A stretch of 22,269 nt of DNA from an uncultured Desulfobacca sp. (GTDB lineage: Bacteria; Desulfobacterota; Desulfobaccia; Desulfobaccales; Desulfobaccaceae): positions 1 through 22,269 of the forward strand of contig CALGOE010000117.1 in NCBI GenBank assembly GCA_937958145.1, read 5' to 3'. Made by a program: the position numbers and the translations under genes. Below are positions 5,876 through 11,770 of this stretch, in pieces. The notes under the pieces are model-generated. The model was not told the origin of the DNA, did not search any database, and worked only from the letters and a program-made list of their open reading frames with translations. How positions within the stretch are numbered: the first letter of the stretch is position 1; each line of letters starts with the position of its first letter.

Positions 5876-7636
5876 ATGAAACGCATCAGTATTCTGCCCC
5901 CCGAGATAGCCGGCAAGATCGCCGCCGGCGAGGTCATCACCCGCCCGGCCTCGGTGGTCAAGGAGTTGGTGGAGAACTCCCTGGACGCCGGCGCCCGGAC
6001 CATCAGTGTGGAGGTGGTGGACGGCGGCTGTCGGCGGCTGCGGGTCACGGACGACGGCTGCGGCATGTGGCCCGAGGAGGCACCTTTGAGCCTGCTGCGG
6101 CATGCCACCAGCAAACTGCGGCAGGATGATGATCTGTTGCGTCTCACCACCATGGGGTTTCGGGGGGAGGCCTTGCCCAGCATTGCGGCCATTGCCCGGC
6201 TGGAACTCTGTACCCGCAGTCCCGATCGGGAGGTGGGCTGCCGCTTGCTGGTGGCAGGGGGAGCAATCCAGGAGCAAACACCCTGGGCAGGTCCGGCCGG
6301 CACCCAGGTCACCGTCAGCGATTTGTTTTATAATACTCCGGCCCGCCGCAAATTCCTGCGCAGCCAGGCGGCGGAGCAGGCGCACATCCTGGAGTTGCTG
6401 CGCCACCTGGCCCTGGGCTACCCCGAAGTGCATTTTCTGGTCCAGGCCCAGGGCAGGACGGTGTTGCAGGCACCGGCGCACCGGGACCTGCGGGAAAGGG
6501 TGGGGACGATCCTCGGGGTTGAATGGGCCGAGGTCATGCAGCCCCTGGAACTGGCCCTGCCGGGACTGATGGTGCGGGGCTTGGCCTCGCCCCCGGACCA
6601 CCACCTGGCCAGTCCCCGGTATCAATTTCTGTTGGTGAACCGCCGCGTGGTCAGCGACCGGCTGCTGGCCGGGGCCCTGCGTCAGGCCTATCAGGGCCTG
6701 CTGCCCAAAGGGCGGCATCCGGTAGTGCTGCTGGAAGTTGAGATTGCGCCCGACCAGGTGGATGTCAACGTCCACCCGGCCAAAGCTGAAGTCCGGTTTA
6801 AGGACAGCGGCCGGATTTATGCGGCGGTCCTGAACGCCATCCGGCAAGCCCTGGAGCCCGGGCAGAGGCCCGGCCGCCAGGAATTTGCCAGGGCCTGGGT
6901 GGCCTCACCGGCGCTGCCGGCCCAGGAAGCCAGGCCAACGGCCCTTTTTACGGACCTGCCGCCTCTGCCCAGCGGGGTGGAAACCCTCCCCCCGATGCCG
7001 GCGACCGCGGCCACAACCGAGGTCAACCCTTTTCCCACCGGATCGGCCTGGCGTTTTGCCGAACTTCCCATCCTGGGGCAGTTGCAGGAGACCTATATTC
7101 TGGCCCAGGCGCCGGAGGGGCTCCTCATCATTGACCAGCACGCGGCCCACGAGCGGGTTCTTTTTGAGAAATTCTCGCAAACGACAGGACAGTCGGCGCC
7201 CCGCCAAGCCCTGCTGTTCCCCATCACCGTGGAGCTCGAGCCCCAGGCTGCCGCCTGGGTCGAAGAACACCTCAACCTCCTGCACCAAGCCGGTCTGGAA
7301 CTGGAGCCCTTTGGCGGCAGCACCGTGGTGGTGCGGGCGGTGCCGGCGTGCCTGGCCCAGCAGGACTGTGCCACCCTGGTCGCGGGGCTCATCGCCGAGC
7401 TGGCCCCGTTGGCCAAAGAGCAGCCGGAGGAAGACCTGGTGCGGCGGCGCCTGCATCTGACCATGGCCTGTCGCGGGGCCATCAAGGCCGGCCAACCCCT
7501 GCGGCCAGAAGAAATCCAACACCTCCTGAGCCAACTGGACGAGCTGGCTGTCTCGTCCCATTGCCCCCATGGGCGCCCCCTCTGGCGTCTGCTGACGTTG
7601 GCCGAAATCCGCCACAACTTCCGCCGGCCGAAATAA
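5876..7636 (+). CDS. mutL: DNA mismatch repair protein MutL (endonuclease type)
   Basis: The 586-aa protein couples mismatch recognition by MutS to strand removal. The N-terminal GHKL ATPase is complete: ELVENSLDAGA (Glu33 catalytic), DDGCGM, RHATSKL, TMGFRGEALPSIA and NTPARRKFL. After a Pro/Ala-rich linker, the C-terminal dimerisation domain carries the metal-dependent nicking motif DQHA-x2-E-x4-E (Asp420, Glu426, Glu431), with the accompanying ACRGAIKAG and CPHGRP motifs. It should therefore be a nicking MutL, as in bacteria that lack MutH. AAGGG precedes the ATG. It is divergent from the rph operon and convergent with the next gene, with no mutS in the window. Confidence 0.97.
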   Translation: MKRISILPPEIAGKIAAGEVITRPASVVKELVENSLDAGARTISVEVVDGGCRRLRVTDDGCGMWPEEAPLSLLRHATSKLRQDDDLLRLTTMGFRGEALPSIAAIARLELCTRSPDREVGCRLLVAGGAIQEQTPWAGPAGTQVTVSDLFYNTPARRKFLRSQAAEQAHILELLRHLALGYPEVHFLVQAQGRTVLQAPAHRDLRERVGTILGVEWAEVMQPLELALPGLMVRGLASPPDHHLASPRYQFLLVNRRVVSDRLLAGALRQAYQGLLPKGRHPVVLLEVEIAPDQVDVNVHPAKAEVRFKDSGRIYAAVLNAIRQALEPGQRPGRQEFARAWVASPALPAQEARPTALFTDLPPLPSGVETLPPMPATAATTEVNPFPTGSAWRFAELPILGQLQETYILAQAPEGLLIIDQHAAHERVLFEKFSQTTGQSAPRQALLFPITVELEPQAAAWVEEHLNLLHQAGLELEPFGGSTVVVRAVPACLAQQDCATLVAGLIAELAPLAKEQPEEDLVRRRLHLTMACRGAIKAGQPLRPEEIQHLLSQLDELAVSSHCPHGRPLWRLLTLAEIRHNFRRPK

Positions 7637-7689
7637 CTTAAAATTGGACGGGCAAAACCTGGAGTCACAGGCGCTCAGATGCCGGCCGT

Positions 7690-7706
7690 CATCCTGTCAC
7701 AGGATG
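7690..7706. repeat. perfect 7-bp hairpin between convergent genes
   Basis: CATCCTG-TCA-CAGGATG. The stop codon of the minus-strand ABC-like gene (7697-7699) forms the 3-base loop. No T-tract follows on either strand, so this is at most a weak or Rho-assisted end for mutL and its neighbour. Confidence 0.4.
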
Positions 7707-8479
7707 GGCAGATATGACGCCAGGGGATGGCAGTGGTGTTGGGGCAGGGGTTCTTCCTGCCAGACGGCAGTTTGGAGCAGCAGGCGCCGGTCGGCCAGGG
7801 TATAAGCCGGGGCCAGCCAGGGGCCGGCCAAGAGGATCGCGCCTCGGCCCTCCTGATGATAATCCCGTAAAAGCGGGAACAGGTGGGGGGCCAGGGCCGG
7901 GGCTCCCTGGGGGTCTTCCTGGCCGGCCAGGACTCCCAGCAGCAGGCGTGGTTCCTTGACCAACTCCCGGGCCCATAAGGCCAATTGATAGACCCGGGAC
8001 GGCAGTTCCTGGGGATACTGCTCAAGATAAGGACCAAGCCCCAACTGCCCTAAGGAGGCATTATAGCGCTGCAATGCCGCCGCGGTTTGGTGCTGACCGG
8101 TCAGGTTTTGGGCCAGGGTAAGATTTTCCTGCAGGGTGAGCCGTGGCAGCAGGGCATGGCCCGGAGAGACAAAGGCCAGACGACGGCGCCAGGGATAAAG
8201 TTGACGGCGGCTGAGAGATAACAGATTCTCCCCCCAATGAAAAATGCGACCGGACAGAGGCGCCAGCAAGGTGGCCGCACTCCGCAACAAGAGGTCGGCC
8301 CTCCGGACATCCAACCCCTCCAGCAGGCAGAATTCCGTCAGGCCCAAGCCCAGGGACAGGGGGGCGATATCCGGTTCCCAACCAGGCGCCGGCACAACCT
8401 TTTCCAAAAGCAGGCTGGTGGTAAACCGGGCCTGGGGCAGGGGAGCCGGGGCAGGGCTGGGCGCTGACCAGAAAGGCAC
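7697..8479 (-). CDS. degenerate ABC ATPase-like protein (predicted non-catalytic)
   Basis: The 260-aa product follows the ABC ATPase fold closely but has lost every nucleotide-binding motif. Walker A is replaced by GLDVRRADLLLRS, the Q-loop Gln by Ser (FVSPGHALLPRLTLQENL), and the signature after YPQEL is PSRV. Walker B reads RLLLGVLAG without Asp-Glu, and the H-loop is LLAGPWLAP. The remaining framework, including LSRRQLYPWRRRLAFV, is closest to MlaF/FtsE/LolD-type exporters' ATPases. The frame is intact with good codon use, so this is a maintained pseudo-enzyme more than a pseudogene. The start is GTG at 8479, with GAGGT 5 bases upstream. It stands alone, convergent with mutL and divergent from the His-rich gene. 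No permease gene is adjacent. Confidence 0.78.
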   Translation of the reverse strand: MPFWSAPSPAPAPLPQARFTTSLLLEKVVPAPGWEPDIAPLSLGLGLTEFCLLEGLDVRRADLLLRSAATLLAPLSGRIFHWGENLLSLSRRQLYPWRRRLAFVSPGHALLPRLTLQENLTLAQNLTGQHQTAAALQRYNASLGQLGLGPYLEQYPQELPSRVYQLALWARELVKEPRLLLGVLAGQEDPQGAPALAPHLFPLLRDYHQEGRGAILLAGPWLAPAYTLADRRLLLQTAVWQEEPLPQHHCHPLASYLPIL

Positions 8480-8491
8480 AAATGACCTCGC

Positions 8492-8520
8492 TTGACAACA
8501 AGCTGAAGAAAAATTAAGTT
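8492..8520 (+). promoter_or_regulatory. candidate promoter for the His-rich small gene
   Basis: A perfect -35 TTGACA (8492-8497) with a 17-base spacer to TAAGTT (8515-8520), a poor -10 with three of six bases. It lies in the 70-base space between the divergent genes. A weak -10 would fit a promoter needing an activator, for example a metal sensor, but that is inference. Confidence 0.4.
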
Positions 8521-8549
8521 AATTACAAACGGACAAGGAGGTGAAAAGT

Positions 8550-8711
8550 ATGTGCTGCCACAACAAAGACAAGCATGAGCACGAGCACGAGCACCAGGCG
8601 ATGAAGCACACTCATGATGGCCATGAGCACTATCATGAGGCGGGCAAACACACCCACGAGCATGTGCACAATGATGGCCATCACCAGCATGGCCATACCT
8701 GCTGCCACTAA
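8550..8711 (+). CDS. His/Cys-rich small putative metal-binding protein (53 aa)
   Basis: The ribosome site is near-perfect: AAGGAGGTG six bases before the ATG. Of 53 residues, 19 are His and 4 are Cys. The Cys occur as a CC pair at each end (MCCH at the start, TCCH at the end), flanking HEHEHEH, HTHDGHEHYH and HTHEHVH stretches. There is no signal peptide, so it should be cytoplasmic. Composition resembles His-rich nickel/zinc/cobalt storage or chaperone tails (Hpn-like, or the tails of SlyD and CobW/HypB proteins), but I know of no exact match. A terminator follows at once, so it is monocistronic. Part of the coding sequence is a GAGCAC tandem repeat (8577-8594). Metal specificity cannot be read from the sequence. 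Confidence 0.85.
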   Translation: MCCHNKDKHEHEHEHQAMKHTHDGHEHYHEAGKHTHEHVHNDGHHQHGHTCCH

Positions 8712-8712
8712 C

Positions 8713-8800
8713 GGAAAGCCACGTCCAGGAACAATGGAGCCACGAAGGTTTTAGCCGGCCAGAAGACCGGGTGAAAGTTCGTGGCTTTCCTTATTTTTTC
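8713..8800 (+). terminator. Rho-independent terminator with two alternative 5' arms
   Basis: The 3' arm TTCGTGGCTTTCC (8778-8790) is followed by TTATTTTTTC. It can pair with AGCCACGAA (8738-8746, 9 bp) or with GGAAAGCCACG (8713-8723, 11 bp); the two pairings exclude each other. Either gives a GC-rich stem with a T-tract ending the His-rich gene. The convergent CbiK-like gene stops at 8791, exactly at the stem edge. Confidence 0.65.
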
Positions 8801-9699
8801 CCCCTTTTTCTCCTCTCCGGCTTCTTCGGCGCCAGCGTCTCCAGGGCTGCTGCCACGTGGTCCACGTAGATGGCCAGAATGCCGTCGAGACTCCCCAAAC
8901 CATCCGGAAAAATCTCTACTGGCCCTGCTTTGGCGGCGGCCAGATCAGCCCGCACCGCTGCCAATGCTTCCAAGAGCTGCACGGGCGGGGCCCCATCGAC
9001 AAAGGTCGGCAAGGGCAGAATGGTCACCGTGCTGGCCGACGATTTTTTTAACCCGTTCAGGGCGGTTTTCAATGCGGGCAGAGAGTCAGTTGTGCCGAAA
9101 AAGAGGTTTTTTTCCTTGAATTTTGCCAACAACAGGGTGTAGAGGGCCAGATATTCCCGGAGGACGGCCTGATTTTGACTGCCTCCGGCCAGCACCAGGA
9201 CTGCCTGGTCCTTATTGGGGGTAAAGGTCGTGGCCAAGGCCGTCAGCAGCCGGTGGCGGTCGGCCAGGGAGCTGAGGAGAGGTTTGCCGAGGGCTAATTT
9301 CAGGCCACCTTTAGCCTGCAGGTCAGCCACCGCCCTGTCACATTCTAGGTTGGGCACCACGGCCAGAGACTGCAAGACCGCCTGGGTAACGCCCTGGATT
9401 GGCAATGCCGCCAGGACCTGGGCGAGATCAGGGAGTTGTTCTGCCGCACTGGCCGTGCTCAGGCAGGTAGCCCAGCGGACCTGGTGCGGCGGAAAGCGCT
9501 CCCGGACCTTGTGGGTCAACTGTTCTTGCACCGCACTGTTCTGGCCCAAGGTAGTCTGGGTCAACAGGACAATGGCCGGCGGCGGCGCAGGGGCTGCGGC
9601 CGGGGCCGTGGGTAGCAGGAGTCCGATGACTGCGGCCAGGGCCAGCAGTAAGAACGGCCTTCGAGACCTCCCTGTCCTCGGTTTAACTAGAATATTCAT
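8791..9699 (-). CDS. Tat-exported CbiK-like protein lacking predicted metal ligands
   Basis: A 302-aa protein with a twin-arginine signal peptide, SRRPFLL (12-18), a hydrophobic run to about residue 30 and an Ala/Pro-rich cleavage region. The mature part follows the anaerobic sirohydrochlorin cobaltochelatase CbiK pattern: IVLLTQTT, RFPPHQVRWA, LQSLAVVPNLE, GKPLLSS, AVLVLAGGSQ, NLFFGTTDSLP and GLGS near the end. Periplasmic CbiK forms are known in sulfate reducers. The usual ligands are absent, however: GHGT is AGGSQ (171-175), GTVEG is GTTDS (202-206), and the AGDH loop is PTFVDGAPP (231-239). Catalysis is doubtful; binding of a tetrapyrrole or metal remains possible. It is the last gene after tatC (92-base gap) and has a basic tail KKPERRKRGKK. 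Confidence 0.72.
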   Translation of the reverse strand: MNILVKPRTGRSRRPFLLLALAAVIGLLLPTAPAAAPAPPPAIVLLTQTTLGQNSAVQEQLTHKVRERFPPHQVRWATCLSTASAAEQLPDLAQVLAALPIQGVTQAVLQSLAVVPNLECDRAVADLQAKGGLKLALGKPLLSSLADRHRLLTALATTFTPNKDQAVLVLAGGSQNQAVLREYLALYTLLLAKFKEKNLFFGTTDSLPALKTALNGLKKSSASTVTILPLPTFVDGAPPVQLLEALAAVRADLAAAKAGPVEIFPDGLGSLDGILAIYVDHVAAALETLAPKKPERRKRGKK

Positions 9700-9791
9700 C
9701 TTCCAGGCACGACAATACGTTGCACCACGGTAGGTTCAGGCAATGTCGGTCAGGCGGCGCCCGGCCCTGGACCGCTTGCTGTCGGCGCGGT

Positions 9792-10652
9792 TTATGGGGC
9801 CAACGGGGCTGATGGTTCCTCCGGGGCCGTTTCGGTCTGGGGCGCGAGGCGTTGGCCCAGGAGGCGGATCACCAGAATGCTGATTTCGTACATCCCATAA
9901 AGCGGCAGGGCCACCATGATCATGGTGATGACATCGGCATGAAAGGCGGCCACGATCAGACTGAGAAGGATGGCCAGACGGCGCTGCCGTACTAAGAAAT
10001 CCAGTTTGACCACACCCAGCCGGGCCAAAATTAAAAGGATAAGCGGCAGTTCGAAAATGAGGCCAAACAACAGGAGCAGCCGCAGGCAGAAATTGACGTA
10101 CTGGGTCAGATTCAACAGCGGATAGAGCGTAGGGCTTTCATAGCCCAAAGAGAAGGCGACGATCAGCGGCCAGACAATATAAAGAAAGAAGAGATCGCCG
10201 ACCACGAAGGCCACCGTCCCCACCGGGATAAAAATGTAGACGTATTTTCTTTCATGGGGGTACAGACCAGGGGCGATGAAACGCCAGGTCTGGTAAAGGA
10301 TCACCGGCAGGGCCAATATGAACCCCATGATCAGGGAGAGCTTCATCTGGACAAAAAACGGCTCCAAGGGGGCCATATAATTCAGGCGGCGGCTGGTGGT
10401 GTCCACGGTGGGGGGGTCGACCTGGATCTTGGCCGCCAACTGGGGGAAGCTCTCCCCCAGTCTGGTTACCAGATTATAATGCAGGCGTTTTACCAGAGAG
10501 GGTTGCGTTAAGGGGCGCTGGATGACCGTCAGGGCGCTCATGGCAAAAGTCCAGGCCAGACCCATGCCGATAAACAGGGCGATGAGGGAGATGATCAGAC
10601 GTTGGCGCAACTCCTGGAGGTGATCCAGGAAGGGCATTTCCGGGTCGGTCAC
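9792..10652 (-). CDS. tatC: Sec-independent protein translocase subunit TatC
   Basis: The six-helix inner-membrane receptor for twin-arginine signal peptides. Recognisable motifs are FLDHLQELRQRL at the N-terminus, EPFFVQMKLSL followed by LPVILYQTWRFIAPGLYPHER, the conserved FELP in the fourth helix and LPLYGMYEISIL in the last. At 286 aa it is longer than E. coli TatC (258), mainly through a longer first periplasmic loop (about residues 50-90). The usual TPPD before helix 6 reads FHAD. Its ATG overlaps the fmdE stop (ATGA), so the two are translationally coupled. No tatA or tatB is in the window. The gene downstream encodes a likely Tat substrate. Confidence 0.95.
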   Translation of the reverse strand: MTDPEMPFLDHLQELRQRLIISLIALFIGMGLAWTFAMSALTVIQRPLTQPSLVKRLHYNLVTRLGESFPQLAAKIQVDPPTVDTTSRRLNYMAPLEPFFVQMKLSLIMGFILALPVILYQTWRFIAPGLYPHERKYVYIFIPVGTVAFVVGDLFFLYIVWPLIVAFSLGYESPTLYPLLNLTQYVNFCLRLLLLFGLIFELPLILLILARLGVVKLDFLVRQRRLAILLSLIVAAFHADVITMIMVALPLYGMYEISILVIRLLGQRLAPQTETAPEEPSAPLAP

Positions 10653-11359
10653 GATTGTTCCTCATTGACCTCCGAGATGCCTTGGCCGGTGAGGAGGTAA
10701 TAGCCGGCGGACGCGCAGGTCCGACAGAGGGGCTGGCCCGGGGCACCCACCGCCCGGGGGGCCATGAGTTGTTCGCCACACCGGCTGCAGATCACCGATT
10801 CGTAGATACGGGCATACGCCGGGACGTCGATGTGCCGCGGCTGGATGACAAACTGCTCCTCCAGGGGTATTTTGAGTTCCCGTCGGGCAATGGCCTCCCA
10901 CATATGCTCAAAGCGATGCCAATCCTCCGGGGTGCCCTGCCGCTGGACGACCACCTTTTGAAACAGAGGTTCGGCGTTGGGATAGCGGGCAAACATCTGC
11001 TCCCGGTAGTCCGCTCGGACCAGGAGACGCACCGCCTGACCGTCCTCCCGCCGGGCCACGGTGACGGCAGTTTTGCCCAGGTCCCGAAAGATCAGGGCAT
11101 TATTGCCAAAGGTGCAACCGGTGACGACTTGGATGCCGTCGGTAAAACAGTTGTTGCATTCAACTATGGCAATGATCTCTTCCATGCCGGTGTTGGGCCG
11201 GTCCAAAAAGACCATGGCGTACTGCCCGGCTTTCACCCCCAGGGAGACAAAAGGACAGAGGTGGCCGTGGAAAGTCTCGGCCAGCCGCAGGAGGCCGCCG
11301 AGATCAGCACTGCGGATCATGGCTTCAATGGCCCGGCGGCCGTGGGCATGATCGTGCAT
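10649..11359 (-). CDS. fmdE: FmdE/FwdE-family protein with C-terminal zinc ribbon
   Basis: A 236-aa homologue of formylmethanofuran dehydrogenase subunit E. In methanogens the subunit belongs to a Mo/W enzyme; in bacteria of this kind its role is not established. The N-terminal domain has the family's Cys/His centre: FHGHLCPFVSLG (His31, His33, Cys35), then ECNNCFTDGIQ (Cys68, Cys71) and TGCTFGN (Cys82). A C-terminal zinc ribbon follows (Cys191, Cys194, Cys212, Cys215). The ATG at 11359 is chosen because GGAGGGAGGA precedes it and homology begins soon after; the frame stays open to 11611 but that part looks non-coding. It is first in an operon with tatC. Coupling with tatC hints at maturation or export of a metalloenzyme. 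Confidence 0.88.
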   Translation of the reverse strand: MHDHAHGRRAIEAMIRSADLGGLLRLAETFHGHLCPFVSLGVKAGQYAMVFLDRPNTGMEEIIAIVECNNCFTDGIQVVTGCTFGNNALIFRDLGKTAVTVARREDGQAVRLLVRADYREQMFARYPNAEPLFQKVVVQRQGTPEDWHRFEHMWEAIARRELKIPLEEQFVIQPRHIDVPAYARIYESVICSRCGEQLMAPRAVGAPGQPLCRTCASAGYYLLTGQGISEVNEEQS

Positions 11360-11459
11360 ACATCCTCCCTCCTCGGCCACGGCTGCGGCTACGACGGCCT
11401 GAGAAGTGGGCTGGGACAGTCCTGTGGGCCGCGGCGGTTGGGGCGATAAGGTTGGCAAC

Positions 11460-11566
11460 GGCCGGTGGGCGCCTGGCAAAGCGCTCAGAACAGACCAAGG
11501 TCCCGCACCGAGCCTCTGGCAACACCGAGGCAATTCCCCTGTCCCGGGGGGCGCCGCTGACCGGCC
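11460..11566 (-). other. candidate structured leader RNA upstream of fmdE
   Basis: A closing stem is formed by 11460-11466 with 11560-11566 (GGCCGGT/ACCGGCC) and 11468-11473 with 11550-11555 (GGCGCC/GGCGCC), 13 pairs around one internal loop. Inside lie a 5-bp hairpin (11512-11516 with 11527-11531, 10-base loop) and a 4-bp one (11536-11539 with 11546-11549), giving a multibranch shape. It lies between the predicted promoter and the ribosome site. I checked it by eye against cobalamin and molybdenum-cofactor riboswitch features and found no match. High GC makes some of the pairing expected by chance. Confidence 0.35.
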
Positions 11567-11581
11567 AGGGTGCTTGTTCCA

Positions 11582-11628
11582 GGAACATTGCTCTGTTCCA
11601 TAGTATCGCACTGCCGTAGTTTTGGCAA
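11582..11628 (-). promoter_or_regulatory. candidate fmdE-tatC promoter with overlapping palindromic operator
   Basis: On the minus strand, TTGCCA (11623-11628, five of six) and TACTAT (11600-11605, four of six) are 17 bases apart. The palindrome GGAACA-N6-TGTTCC (11582-11599) abuts the -10, so it covers the expected start of transcription, a classic repressor position. A third GGAACA half-site follows one base later at 11575-11580. The leader to the fmdE ATG would be about 230 bases. Not verified experimentally. Confidence 0.5.
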
Positions 11629-11770
11629 ATGATTTTCAGGCCGGATGACGGGAAGGGCGGCGGCTTTTGTCTGTCCCAAAAACCAGAAATCCTGGATTTG
11701 CTCTGACCACGCCAGCGGCAGAAAGCTTTTCCACCTTATGGAGGTCGCCTGCAGCCGATTGCTGCCGAGA
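11629..11770. other. intergenic region without a recognisable gene
   Basis: This stretch between the fmdE promoter and the end of the GGDEF gene has no convincing ORF on either strand. It holds a small odd palindrome AAATCC-T-GGATTT (11687-11699) and, at the GGDEF stop, the minus-strand string TGGTATAAT (to 11770), which resembles an extended -10 but has no -35. No strong Rho-independent terminator for the chemosensory operon is visible. Confidence 0.5.

Noticed and set aside
5720..6847. 375-aa minus-strand ORF over mutL
   Set aside because: The plus strand encodes every MutL motif in order. The minus-strand frame is Gln/Pro/His-rich antisense of GC-rich codons and has no recognisable domain.
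7637..7706. Rho-independent terminator between convergent mutL and the ABC-like gene
   Set aside because: The hairpin at 7690-7706 has no T-tract on either strand.
8577..8594. GAGCAC tandem repeat as a microsatellite or CRISPR-like array
   Set aside because: It is three copies within a coding frame encoding His-Glu repeats, without spacers.
8523..8708. Minus-strand Met/Val/Leu-rich ORF opposite the His-rich gene
   Set aside because: It is the reverse complement of repeated CAT/CAC codons. The plus strand has the ribosome site, promoter-like -35 and terminator.
11460..11566. Cobalamin or molybdenum-cofactor riboswitch in the fmdE leader
   Set aside because: GGGGAA and GGTG strings recall a cobalamin element, but the conserved ACTGT core and the 3' box are missing, and no clear Moco core is visible. 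Kept only as an unnamed structured leader.
10649..11611. Longer FmdE start giving 320 aa
   Set aside because: The extra 84 residues are Pro/Arg/Gly-rich non-coding-like sequence. The ATG at 11359 has a strong ribosome site and matches where family homology begins.
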